In this document: piece after piece, positions 48,372 to 56,714 of the stretch
Numbering within the stretch: position 1 is the first letter of the stretch
Layout: each line of letters begins with the position of its first letter
Made by a program: the position numbers and the translations under genes
Notes under the pieces: model-generated
What the model was told of the DNA's origin: nothing
Database searches by the model: none
What the model saw: only the letters and a program-made list of their open reading frames with translations
Assembly: GCA_938027685.1 (NCBI GenBank)
Contig: CALJAM010000006.1
Coordinates: 62,001 to 126,000 of the forward strand
Source of the DNA: an uncultured Bryobacteraceae bacterium
GTDB taxonomy: Bacteria; Acidobacteriota; Terriglobia; Bryobacterales; Bryobacteraceae
Length of the DNA: 64,000 bases
Direction of reading: 5' to 3'

Positions 48372-48833
48372 ATGAGGAAAATCATCGCGCTCGCAGGCCT
48401 GATCGTCACGTCAGCATGGATCGCATTCGCCCAGAGCAAGCCGGACTTTTCCGGCACCTGGAAGCTGAATATCGCCAAGAGCAACTTCGGCGCTCTGCCG
48501 GCCCCGGATTCGGCCACCTTGAAGATCGAGCACAACGATCCAGCCTTCAAGATGATCTCCGTCACGGTGACCAGCTCGGGTGAGCGATCTTACGAGCTGG
48601 CGTTCACCACCGACGGTAAGGAATGCACGAACTGGGTCGGCAACGTGGAAGTCAAGAGCGTGCTGCGGTGGGAGGGCACCACGCTGGTCATGGAGCACAA
48701 GGCAGCCGGCGGCGAAGTGACGCTCAAGGATCAATGGGTGCTTTCTGAAGACGGCAAGACGCTGACCCTGACCCGTCACTGGTCGGGATCGCAAGGCGAG
48801 ACGACGCAGACGCTGGTGCACGAGAAGCAGTAG
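48372..48833 (+). CDS. Small exported protein, lipocalin-like
   Basis: Signal peptide MRKIIALAGLIVTSAWIAFAQ; KPDFSGTWKLNIAKSNFGALPAPDSATLKIEHNDPAFKM. Confidence 0.7.
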   Translation: MRKIIALAGLIVTSAWIAFAQSKPDFSGTWKLNIAKSNFGALPAPDSATLKIEHNDPAFKMISVTVTSSGERSYELAFTTDGKECTNWVGNVEVKSVLRWEGTTLVMEHKAAGGEVTLKDQWVLSEDGKTLTLTRHWSGSQGETTQTLVHEKQ

Positions 48834-48925
48834 GGGCAGGCCAGGCTCGCCGCCGGTGCGGCCGATGGCGTAAGTCCCGCAGTCTTCGCGGCTTGCGGAA
48901 GTGGAAAATTTGTGGAATTTTCTCC

Positions 48926-48954
48926 TTGACCGGCGCGCGTCCTCGCCGTATAAA
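48926..48954 (+). promoter_or_regulatory. Consensus sigma70-like promoter TTGACC-17-TATAAA
   Basis: TTGACC 48926-48931, TATAAA 48949-48954; palindrome GTACTAGTAC at 48961-48970 near the predicted +1. Confidence 0.75.
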
Positions 48955-48986
48955 AAGGCTGTACTAGTACCCCCGGAGTAGGAGCG

Positions 48987-49057
48987 GACGTTGCTCTGAC
49001 CGAGCGGAGTGGGGGAGCCGGCGGGCTGCCGGGAACCCGCCGGCGGCCTGAAACGTC
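48987..49057 (+). ncRNA. Candidate structured 5' leader (three-way-junction-like)
   Basis: GACGTT 48987-48992 pairs AACGTC 49052-49057, enclosing GCTC(tgacc)GAGC 48993-49005 and a perfect 9-bp hairpin GCCGGCGGG(ctgccgggaa)CCCGCCGGC 49017-49044. Confidence 0.4.
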
Positions 49058-49098
49058 AACGAATCAACGCACAGGGGAGCCACGGGAGGCAAGCAGAT

Positions 49099-49617
49099 AT
49101 GCCGGATATCACCGGATCCGCCGCAGCGAGCCCAATCCGTTCAGAGACCGGCCGGGAGGCCATCTTGCTGGTCAGCCCGGCCCCCGAAGACCACGCCTTC
49201 CTCGTGCCATTGCTCAGCGCGACGGGACGCAAGACGTACTCGGCTCGCACCTATCGGGATGCGGTGACGGTGTTGTGCCGGGACCGCATCGCCGTCGTGT
49301 TGTGCGAGCGGGATCTCCCTGATGGCAAATGGAAAGATCTGCTCAGCCAGGTGGCGCCTCTGTCGGACCCGCCGTGCCTCATCGTCACCTCGCGTGTGGC
49401 GGACGAGCACCTTTGGGCGGAGGTGCTGAACCTGGGAGGTTACGACGTGTTGGCCAAGCCCTTTGACGCGCAGGAGGTCAGGCGCGTCGTGACGCTGGCC
49501 TGCGAGTATTGGGCCCGGCAGCACGGCGCTGTAGTGCCCGGCGCTTCGTGGGCGAAACCCCGGGGCCGGGCCGAAGGCATCCCGACGCAAGTCTTCAAAG
49601 CGTCCGCGGGCGGGTGA
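49099..49617 (+). CDS. Receiver-like domain protein (degenerate phosphoacceptor site)
   Basis: AILLVSPAPEDHAFLVPLLSATGRKTYSARTYRDAVTVLCRDRIAVVLCERDLPDGKWKDLL...GGYDVLAKPFDAQEVRRVV; GGGAGG upstream of ATG 49099. Confidence 0.8.
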   Translation: MPDITGSAAASPIRSETGREAILLVSPAPEDHAFLVPLLSATGRKTYSARTYRDAVTVLCRDRIAVVLCERDLPDGKWKDLLSQVAPLSDPPCLIVTSRVADEHLWAEVLNLGGYDVLAKPFDAQEVRRVVTLACEYWARQHGAVVPGASWAKPRGRAEGIPTQVFKASAGG

Positions 49618-49666
49618 CCGCGGACCGCTGAGGCCTGGGTGACTGTGTGACAATGCACGGGTAGGG

Positions 49667-50851
49667 GTGCGTGTCCATTTCGTGCTTTTTGACGCCGGGG
49701 GCGGTCACCGAGCGGCAGCCACCGCACTGCAGGTAGCGATTCGCAGTCAGCAACGCCCCTGGGAGATCCGCATCTGGAATCTCCAAGATCTGCTGGATCC
49801 CCTCGATCCGGCTCGCAAGCTGCTGGGCATCCGCCTGCAAGATCTTTATAACTTGATCCTCAAGCAGAACTGGACGCTGGGCGCACGCTACCTGCTGCGC
49901 GTAATGCATGCACTGATCCGTCTGTATCATGCTCCCATGGTGCGCCGTCTGGAGAGCCACTTTCGTCGCGAGAAACCCGATCTGGTCGTCTCGCTGATCC
50001 CCCACTTCAACAGACCCATCTTCGACGGCCTACGCCGGGCGCACGACGACGTGCCTTACGTCACGCTGCTCACCGACCTGGCCGACTACCCGCCGCACTT
50101 TTGGATCGAACGTCAGCCGCAGTACTTCATTTGCGGCTCGGAACGAGCCGCGCAGCAGGCGCTTGCGCTGGGGCACCCGCCGCATGCCGTGTTCCGAGTC
50201 TCAGGCATGGTTCTCCATCCGCGCTTTTACGAGGTCGCGGAGGTGGACCGGGCTGGGGCGCGGCGGAGTCTCGGCCTCGACGTCGGCCTGCCCACCGGCC
50301 TGGTGCTCTTTGGAGGCCACGGCTCCCGGGTGATGCGCCGGATCGTCGCTGAGCTGGATCGCTCCGGCCTACCGCTGCAACTGCTCGTCATCTGCGGCCA
50401 CAACCGGCAGCTGCTCGACTCCATACGCCGCATGCGTACGCGCATGCCGGTGCACGTGACCGGCTTCACTCACGACGTGCCCGGTTACATGAGATTGGCG
50501 GACTTCTTCATTGGTAAGCCGGGCCCCGGCTCCATCAGCGAGGCCCTGGCCATGAAGCTGCCCGTACTTGTGGCTTCGAACGCCTGGACGCTGCCTCACG
50601 AGCGCTATAACGCGGAATGGATCCGCCAGCAGGGCGTCGGCCTGGTGGTGCCCAGCTATCGGCGCATCGCAGAAGGCGTGGCGGAGCTGCTATCGAACGG
50701 CAATCTGGAGCGCTTTCGGGCGCGCGCCGCGGCGATCGAGAATCGCGCTGTTTTTGAAGTGCCCGAGATCTTGGCCGAAATCGTCCGTCGCGGTCCCCTG
50801 TCCGCCTCGCCCTTGCCAGCCGCCCATCTTCGAACCTCAGGCCGACTCTAG
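49667..50851 (+). CDS. MGDG synthase-like glycosyltransferase (GT28 type)
   Basis: VHFVLFDAGGGHRAAATALQVAI; LVVSLIPHFNRPIFDGL; FIGKPGPGSISEALAMKLPVLVASNAWTLPHERYNAEWIRQQGVG. Confidence 0.85.
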   Translation: MRVHFVLFDAGGGHRAAATALQVAIRSQQRPWEIRIWNLQDLLDPLDPARKLLGIRLQDLYNLILKQNWTLGARYLLRVMHALIRLYHAPMVRRLESHFRREKPDLVVSLIPHFNRPIFDGLRRAHDDVPYVTLLTDLADYPPHFWIERQPQYFICGSERAAQQALALGHPPHAVFRVSGMVLHPRFYEVAEVDRAGARRSLGLDVGLPTGLVLFGGHGSRVMRRIVAELDRSGLPLQLLVICGHNRQLLDSIRRMRTRMPVHVTGFTHDVPGYMRLADFFIGKPGPGSISEALAMKLPVLVASNAWTLPHERYNAEWIRQQGVGLVVPSYRRIAEGVAELLSNGNLERFRARAAAIENRAVFEVPEILAEIVRRGPLSASPLPAAHLRTSGRL

Positions 50852-50912
50852 CCTCTGCGCCGCGCGCCGATAAGTGGACCAGGGGCGTCAAAGCCCGCCG
50901 GGAACGCAACCT

Positions 50913-51788
50913 ATGTTCGTGATCCTGGGTCTGGTGATTGTGCTGGCCGCCGTGGTGGGCGGTTATCTCCTGGAACATGGAAAGCTGCTCGTGCTTTACC
51001 AGCCGGCCGAGTTCGTCATCATCGGCGGCGCGGCCTTGGGGACGCTGGTGGCGGCCAATCCTCCCGCGGTCACCATGGGAATTTTCAAGGGCCTGCTCAA
51101 CCTGATCAAAGGCAGTCCGTACACGAAAGCGTTTTATCTGGAAACCCTGAAGATGCTTAGCGATCTGTTCAATCATGCGCGCAAAAATGGACTGGCCCGG
51201 CTGGAGCAGGACGTGGAGGAGCCCGCTAAAAGCCCGGTCTTCTCCAAGTACCCGAAGTTACTCCGCGATCATCATGCGCTGAGCTTCGTCTGCGACACGC
51301 TGCGCGTCCTGGTGGCGGGCGGCGTGCAGACGCACGATCTCGATCAGATGATGGAGCTGGATCTGGAAGTGCACCATCACGGCTCCACACAGCCGGTGGC
51401 CGCCCTGACCACGGTGGCCGACTCGCTGCCCGGCTTAGGCATCGTAGCGGCCGTGCTGGGCGTGGTCATCACCATGGGCGCTATGGGCGGTCCGCCGGAG
51501 GAGATCGGCCACAAGGTCGCTGCCGCGCTCGTGGGAACCTTCCTGGGCGTGTTAATGTGCTACGGCTTCGTGGGGCCCGTGGCCGCGCACATGCACAAAT
51601 TGGCCGACGCTGAGGCACAGTACTACAACGTTCTGCGCGCGGGCTTGACGGCTTTTGCCAAGGGCGTGCCGCCGCTGATCGCCGTCGAGTTCGCCCGCCG
51701 CACGGTGCCCGCCCATCTGCGGCCGACCTTCAAGGAAATGGAGAACGCTTTCCGCGGCGCCAAAGCCGCCACCGGAGCCGCCGCATGA
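50913..51788 (+). CDS. motA: Flagellar motor stator protein MotA
   Basis: MFVILGLVIVLAAVVGGYLLEHGKLLVLYQPAEFVIIGGAALGTLV; TTVADSLPGLGIVAAVLGVVITMGAMGGPPEEIGHKVAAALVGTFLGVLMCYGFVGP. Confidence 0.93.
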   Translation: MFVILGLVIVLAAVVGGYLLEHGKLLVLYQPAEFVIIGGAALGTLVAANPPAVTMGIFKGLLNLIKGSPYTKAFYLETLKMLSDLFNHARKNGLARLEQDVEEPAKSPVFSKYPKLLRDHHALSFVCDTLRVLVAGGVQTHDLDQMMELDLEVHHHGSTQPVAALTTVADSLPGLGIVAAVLGVVITMGAMGGPPEEIGHKVAAALVGTFLGVLMCYGFVGPVAAHMHKLADAEAQYYNVLRAGLTAFAKGVPPLIAVEFARRTVPAHLRPTFKEMENAFRGAKAATGAAA

Positions 51789-52579
51789 GCTCGCCGCAGA
51801 ACACGCCTGTCATCGTTGTCCGCAAGAAACGTGGACACGGAGGCCATCATGGCGGCGCCTGGAAAGTGGCCTACGCGGACTTCGTCACCGCCATGATGGC
51901 TCTATTCATCGTGCTGTGGCTGCTGGCCAGCGACGAGAAAGTGCGCAAGGCGGTAGGCGGTTACTTCCAGGATCCCACGGGTAAAGGCAACCTCATGGGC
52001 ACTACCCTTAGCGGCACCGGCGACGGCCTGGCGCTCAAACGCGAAGACATGGACAACCTCAAGGACAAGCTCCAGCAAGCGTTACAACAATCGGTCAAAC
52101 TCGAGCGCGTGCGTCAGAACGTACAGATCACCGTCACCGCCGAGGGTCTGCGCATTGAATTGCTCGAGGACGAGAAAGGCGTGTTCTTCGAAAGCGGAAG
52201 CGCGAAGCCTACTCCCAACGGTGAGGAGCTCATCATCCGGCTGGCCCAGGAGCTGGGTCAGTTACCCAACAAGGTCTACCTGGAAGGTCATACCGACGCC
52301 CGGCCGTTCAGCGGGGGTGGCGACTACACCAACTGGGAGCTCTCGGCTGACCGCGCCAACGCGGCGCGCCGCATCATGCAGGCCCACGGCCTCCGCCCCG
52401 ACCAGGTCGCGCAAATCCGCGGATACGCCGACCAACGGCTCCGCCTCCCCCAAGAGCCCACCCACCCCTCTAACCGACGTATCTCCGTCATCGTGCAGTA
52501 TCTTGCGGCGCCACCGGAAAGCTCTGCGCCCGCCCCTCAAACCCAGTCGCCTCCTTCACCGGTCCGACTTGCGCACTAA
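51785..52579 (+). CDS. motB: Flagellar motor protein MotB (OmpA domain)
   Basis: GGAWKVAYADFVTAMMALFIVLWLLAS; LEGHTDARPFSGGGDYTNWELSADRANAARRIMQAHGL. Confidence 0.94.
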   Translation: MSSPQNTPVIVVRKKRGHGGHHGGAWKVAYADFVTAMMALFIVLWLLASDEKVRKAVGGYFQDPTGKGNLMGTTLSGTGDGLALKREDMDNLKDKLQQALQQSVKLERVRQNVQITVTAEGLRIELLEDEKGVFFESGSAKPTPNGEELIIRLAQELGQLPNKVYLEGHTDARPFSGGGDYTNWELSADRANAARRIMQAHGLRPDQVAQIRGYADQRLRLPQEPTHPSNRRISVIVQYLAAPPESSAPAPQTQSPPSPVRLAH

Positions 52580-52711
52580 GAGTGGGTTGAATAAGCCCTT
52601 CAGGCTTGACTGTCGAGACTTACTAAGTCTTGCAAGCGATTAAACTCGGAAGGGGTAACACAGCAGCACGCCGGGGCGTCGCCGGGCCGGCACGAATTTA
52701 TCGACAAACTC

Positions 52712-53737
52712 CTAGCGCAGCCACTCGTGCAGATGCTCGCGCACGAAGTCGTCGTCATTCAGGTGCGGATAGGCCCGGCAGACGCGATCGATCTCCTCCA
52801 TCTGCCCCGGCGACAGATCTTCCGCCGGGTCGAGGCACCAGCGCCCCGCCATCAAGCCCTGACGCCTGAGAATTTCGTGGATCCCAGCGATGCAGCCGCG
52901 AAAGTTGTTGGCGGCATCGAACAAGGCTGCGTTGGCGTCGGTGATCTGCGCTGCCAGCGTCAGCAATTCGCCCGTGAGGGGCTCCTCTCCACGCATGACG
53001 CGGTGGGCGCGCTCGAGCTGCTCCACAGCCCGGCGCGTCCAGCAGGCCCAGTGGCCAAGCAATCCCCCCACGATGCGACACCGCACGCCATTGCCGAAGC
53101 GGAACTCCGTCAGCAGGTCCACCAGGATCGAATCGTCGTTGCCCGTGTAGAGCGCAATCTCGCCCGCCCGCCCGGACTCGGCCACGGCGCGAACTACGTC
53201 GAGGGTCTGGTAACGGTTGAACGGTGCGATTTTGACGGCCACCACATTGTCGATTTCGGCGAACCGGCGCCAGAAGCGGTACGGCAGCAGACGGCCGCCC
53301 ACCGCGGGCTGCAGATAAAAGCCGAAGACGGGCAGGACCGCCGCGACCGCGCGCACGTGGTCCAGCAGCTCATCGACGTCGGCGTCCTGGAGCGCCCCGA
53401 GACTGAGCAGAACCGCGTCGTAGCCGCACCGCGCGGCAAATTCGGCCTCGCGCACCGCCTGCTGCGTGGGACCGACGACGCCCGCCACTTTCACGCATTC
53501 GCGGCCGCGCAGCTCCTCCATCGTGAGTTCGAGCAGCGGCTGGAAGAGCCCGACCTTGGGATCGCGTATGGCGAACTGGGTGGTGTGAACGCCGATGGCC
53601 ACGCCCCCGGCCCCCGCCGCGAGGTAGTACCGCGTCAGAGCGCGCTGCCGTCGCTCGTCGAGCTTGCGCTCCGCCGTCAGCGCCAGCGGGTGGGCCGGAA
53701 TCACCGTACCGCGTCGGAGAATCTCACGCCACGTCAT
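52712..53737 (-). CDS. Dihydrodipicolinate synthase family protein (DapA superfamily)
   Basis: GTVIPAHPLALTAERKLDERRQRALTRYYLAAGAGGVAIGVHTTQFAIRDPKVGLF; VVAVKIAPFNRYQTLDVVRAV. Confidence 0.85.
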   Translation of the reverse strand: MTWREILRRGTVIPAHPLALTAERKLDERRQRALTRYYLAAGAGGVAIGVHTTQFAIRDPKVGLFQPLLELTMEELRGRECVKVAGVVGPTQQAVREAEFAARCGYDAVLLSLGALQDADVDELLDHVRAVAAVLPVFGFYLQPAVGGRLLPYRFWRRFAEIDNVVAVKIAPFNRYQTLDVVRAVAESGRAGEIALYTGNDDSILVDLLTEFRFGNGVRCRIVGGLLGHWACWTRRAVEQLERAHRVMRGEEPLTGELLTLAAQITDANAALFDAANNFRGCIAGIHEILRRQGLMAGRWCLDPAEDLSPGQMEEIDRVCRAYPHLNDDDFVREHLHEWLR

Positions 53738-53745
53738 CTTCCCAC

Positions 53746-54771
53746 TCAGAATTTCCCGTCCCGGACTTCAAAGTGAGTCGGCTTGTCCCAGAGCACGCCG
53801 CCCGAACGGATCCACTCGCTCACCCACTCGATCATCTGCTCGAGCGTGACCTCCGGGTAGCCGAACAGCAGGTGGCAGCGCGAGGCGTCGCTGAGCAGCG
53901 CGGTGGGAGCCTCCGTCCCTTCAAAAACGGGCTCGACGCCGAAACGCTCGCCGAATTTGCGGGCCAGCGAGCGGACGGAGACCGTCTCGGGACCGGTCAC
54001 GTTGAGCACAGCCGGCGGGGACTGACACAGGCCCAAGGCCCGCAACGCCACCGAATTGGCGTCGCCTTGCCAGATGACGTTCACCATCCCCATCGCGAGG
54101 TTCACCGGTCGTCGCTCGTAGACCTTGCGGGCAATGTCCACCAGCACGCCGTACCGCAGGTCAATCGCGTAGTTGAGTCGCAGCAGCGCTACCGGCGTGC
54201 CGTAACGGGCCGAGAAGTACTCGAACATGCGCTCGCGTCCCAGCACCGACTGTGCGTACTCGCCCACCGGCTCGGGCGCCGTGGCCTCGGTTGGCCCCCC
54301 GTGAAGGACGGGCACCAGCGGGTAGACGTTGCCGCTTGAAAAGGCCACGATGCGGGACCGCCGGAACCGGTCGGCCACACGTCCCGGGAGGTAGGTGTTC
54401 AGCGCCCACGTCAGGTACTCGTTGCCTGTGGTGCCGAACTTCCGCGCAGCCATGTAGATGACGTTTGGGAAGTCGGGCAGCGCGCGAAGCTGCTCATCAT
54501 CGAGCAGGTCCGCAGTGATCGTTTCCACGCCTGCCGCTTCCAGTTCCTGGCGCACGCGTGGGTTGGAAAACCGCGCCACGCCGACGATCCGCTTGCGAAC
54601 GCCGGCCTGCTCGGCGGCCCGCCGCGCCCGTCGCGCCAGGCTGGGCCCCATCTTGCCGGCCACACCCAGGATCAACAGATCGCCTTCCAGCTCGCGCAGG
54701 AAAGCCACATCGGCCGGGCTGGGCCGCGAGAGACGTTCCTCGAGTTCGACCTCGCTGCGGATCGCGGTCAT
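53746..54771 (-). CDS. NAD-dependent epimerase/dehydratase
   Basis: Start at 54771 (MTAIRSEVELEERLS); DLLILGVAGKMGPSLARRARR; VIYMAARKFG; VAFSSGNVYPLVPV. Confidence 0.88.
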   Translation of the reverse strand: MTAIRSEVELEERLSRPSPADVAFLRELEGDLLILGVAGKMGPSLARRARRAAEQAGVRKRIVGVARFSNPRVRQELEAAGVETITADLLDDEQLRALPDFPNVIYMAARKFGTTGNEYLTWALNTYLPGRVADRFRRSRIVAFSSGNVYPLVPVLHGGPTEATAPEPVGEYAQSVLGRERMFEYFSARYGTPVALLRLNYAIDLRYGVLVDIARKVYERRPVNLAMGMVNVIWQGDANSVALRALGLCQSPPAVLNVTGPETVSVRSLARKFGERFGVEPVFEGTEAPTALLSDASRCHLLFGYPEVTLEQMIEWVSEWIRSGGVLWDKPTHFEVRDGKF

Positions 54772-55250
54772 CGCTTGTAGCCGATTTTGCGGAGCAGCTC
54801 GTGACGCCAAGCCCGCCCCGCCTCGTCCTCGACGCCTTTCGGCGAGGATCCGTCCACCACGCCCAGCACGCCGCGCCCCTGCTCGGTCTCCGCTACGATG
54901 ACCTCGACCGGATTGGCCGTGGCGCAGAAAATCGAACAGACCTCGGGAACCTCTTTGATCCGCCCCAGGACGTTGATGGGGTAGCCCTCGCGCAAGGCGA
55001 TGACGAACGTGTGGCCCGCTCCGATGGCCTGCGCGTTGCGACACGCCAGCGCCTTCAGATCCTCGTCGTTTCCCTCCAGGCGTGTAAGGCAAGCGCCCGA
55101 AGCTTCGTTGAACGCGATGCCGAACTTCATCTGAGGGACCGTGTTCACGATGGCTTCGTAAAGGTCCTCCACCGTCTTGATGAAATGGCATTGCCCGACG
55201 ATGATGTTGCCGCCCTCAGGGATCTCCAGCCGAACCGCTTTCAACTCCAT
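54768..55250 (-). CDS. Adenosine-specific kinase family protein (PF04008-like)
   Basis: MELKAVRLEIPEGGNIIVGQCHFIKTVEDLYEAIVNTVPQMKFGIAFNEASGACLTRLEGNDEDL...GHTFVIALREGYPINVLGRIKEVPEVCSIFCATANPVEVIVAET. Confidence 0.88.
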   Translation of the reverse strand: MELKAVRLEIPEGGNIIVGQCHFIKTVEDLYEAIVNTVPQMKFGIAFNEASGACLTRLEGNDEDLKALACRNAQAIGAGHTFVIALREGYPINVLGRIKEVPEVCSIFCATANPVEVIVAETEQGRGVLGVVDGSSPKGVEDEAGRAWRHELLRKIGYKR

Positions 55251-55374
55251 AGCGCCGAATAGGATACTACGCGGGGCGACCTCGGGGAGCCGTTGCCTCC
55301 CGGCCTGAAGAACTGTTACACTGAGAAACGACCGCATGCCCGCGGCGCGCGGGCCCTTTCAGGAGCACGGTTCC

Positions 55375-55566
55375 ATGGCCAGAGTTTGCGAGATCTGCGG
55401 GAAACGCCCCATGACCGGACACCGCATCAGTCACGCCCACAACGTGACCAAGCGGCGCTTCTATCCCAATCTCCAGCGTGTCCGGGCAGTGGTTAACGGG
55501 ACGACCAGGCGGATTCGGGTTTGCACTTCCTGCTTGCGCAGCGGCCGCGTACAGAAGGCCGTCTGA
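55375..55566 (+). CDS. rpmB: 50S ribosomal protein L28
   Basis: [59 protein letters not shown]. Confidence 0.96.
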   Translation: MARVCEICGKRPMTGHRISHAHNVTKRRFYPNLQRVRAVVNGTTRRIRVCTSCLRSGRVQKAV

Positions 55567-55690
55567 CCGCCCGGCTCCTATTGCGTAGGGCCCGGCTGGA
55601 AGAAACACGACAGCCAGCAAGGAAGCGATATTCTCCTACGCTGCGAAAGAAGGACTCTGCTTTTTGCGTCCCCAATTTTCACGACCGGAC

Positions 55691-56659
55691 ATGAATGGAC
55701 TGACGGTACTTGTATTGGCGGATCCCGGCGAACCCGAGTTGGCGCTGCTTGAAAGTTTGCCCGAGGGCACGCGCGTAGCCGCGGGCAAGGTCCCCGAAGC
55801 CTTCCAAAACCTTGCCCCCGAAGCCGACGTCATTCTCTCCTGGTTCGCCCCCCGTGAGCTGCTGCAGGCCGTCTGGAGCATTTCACCGCGCGTGCGATGG
55901 GTGCATAGCGCCAGCGCCGGCGTCGAGAATGTTCTGTTTCCCGCCCTGATCGAAAGTGACGTCCCGGTGACCAACGGCCGCGGACTCTACAGCGATTCCC
56001 TGGCCGAGTTCGTGCTCGGTGCGGTGCTCTTCTTTGCGAAGAACTTCAAGCGCATGCTGAACAGCCAGCGGGCCGGGCGCTGGGATCCCTTCGAGGTCGA
56101 ACTTATCGAGGGGAAATGGCTTGGCATCCTTGGCTACGGCGACATCGGTCGCGCCGTCGCGCGCCGTGCCCGCGCTTTCGGCATGAGGATCGCCGCTTTA
56201 CGACGCCGCGTCGAACCGGGCCAGGGCGACCCCGTGGTGGAACGTCTGCTGGGGCCTGCCGAGCTCGGCGAACTCCTCTCGCTTAGCGACTACCTCGCCG
56301 TGGCACTGCCGTTGACGCCCTTGACGCGCGGCCTGATCGGCGAGGCCGAGCTGGCCCGGATGAAACCCCATGCCGTCATCATCAACGTAGGACGCGGCGC
56401 CGTCATCGACGAGAACGCTCTGGTTTCCGCGCTTTCCAGCGGCCGTCTGCGCGGCGCCGCGCTGGACGTCTTCGAGCGCGAACCGCTCCCGACGAACCAC
56501 CCCTTCTTCCGCCTGGACAACGTACTGCTTTCGCCGCACTGCGCCGACCACTTCCCCGGTTGGAAACGCCGCGCCATGGAGTTCTTCCTGGAGAACTTCG
56601 AGCGCTTCCGTCTCGGCTTGCCCCTGCGTAACCTCGTAGACAAGCGGGCCGGCTACTAA
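55691..56659 (+). CDS. D-2-hydroxyacid dehydrogenase
   Basis: WLGILGYGDIGRAVARRARAFGMRI; MKPHAVIINVGRGAVIDENALVSALSSGRLRGAALDVFEREPLPTNHPFFRLDNVLLSPHCAD. Confidence 0.93.
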   Translation: MNGLTVLVLADPGEPELALLESLPEGTRVAAGKVPEAFQNLAPEADVILSWFAPRELLQAVWSISPRVRWVHSASAGVENVLFPALIESDVPVTNGRGLYSDSLAEFVLGAVLFFAKNFKRMLNSQRAGRWDPFEVELIEGKWLGILGYGDIGRAVARRARAFGMRIAALRRRVEPGQGDPVVERLLGPAELGELLSLSDYLAVALPLTPLTRGLIGEAELARMKPHAVIINVGRGAVIDENALVSALSSGRLRGAALDVFEREPLPTNHPFFRLDNVLLSPHCADHFPGWKRRAMEFFLENFERFRLGLPLRNLVDKRAGY

Positions 56660-56714
56660 GCGGGCTCGGGCCGTCCGCACCCGCGCCCGGCTGGAATTCG
56701 CGATAATCGTGGCC

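Noticed and set aside
49066-49080. ACGCACAGGG-like string suggesting a c-di-GMP-I (GEMM) riboswitch
   Set aside because: Only the short 5' motif matches; the downstream GEMM helices and tetraloop receptor are not recognisable
52580-52711. Possible tRNA or terminator between motB and the DapA-family gene
   Set aside because: Small AAGCC/GGCTT hairpin lacks a T-run, and no cloverleaf or CCA-like end could be drawn
53746-55191. 481-aa version of the epimerase
   Set aside because: N-terminal extension is the alternate frame of the adenosine-specific kinase gene; ATG at 54771 gives a normal epimerase
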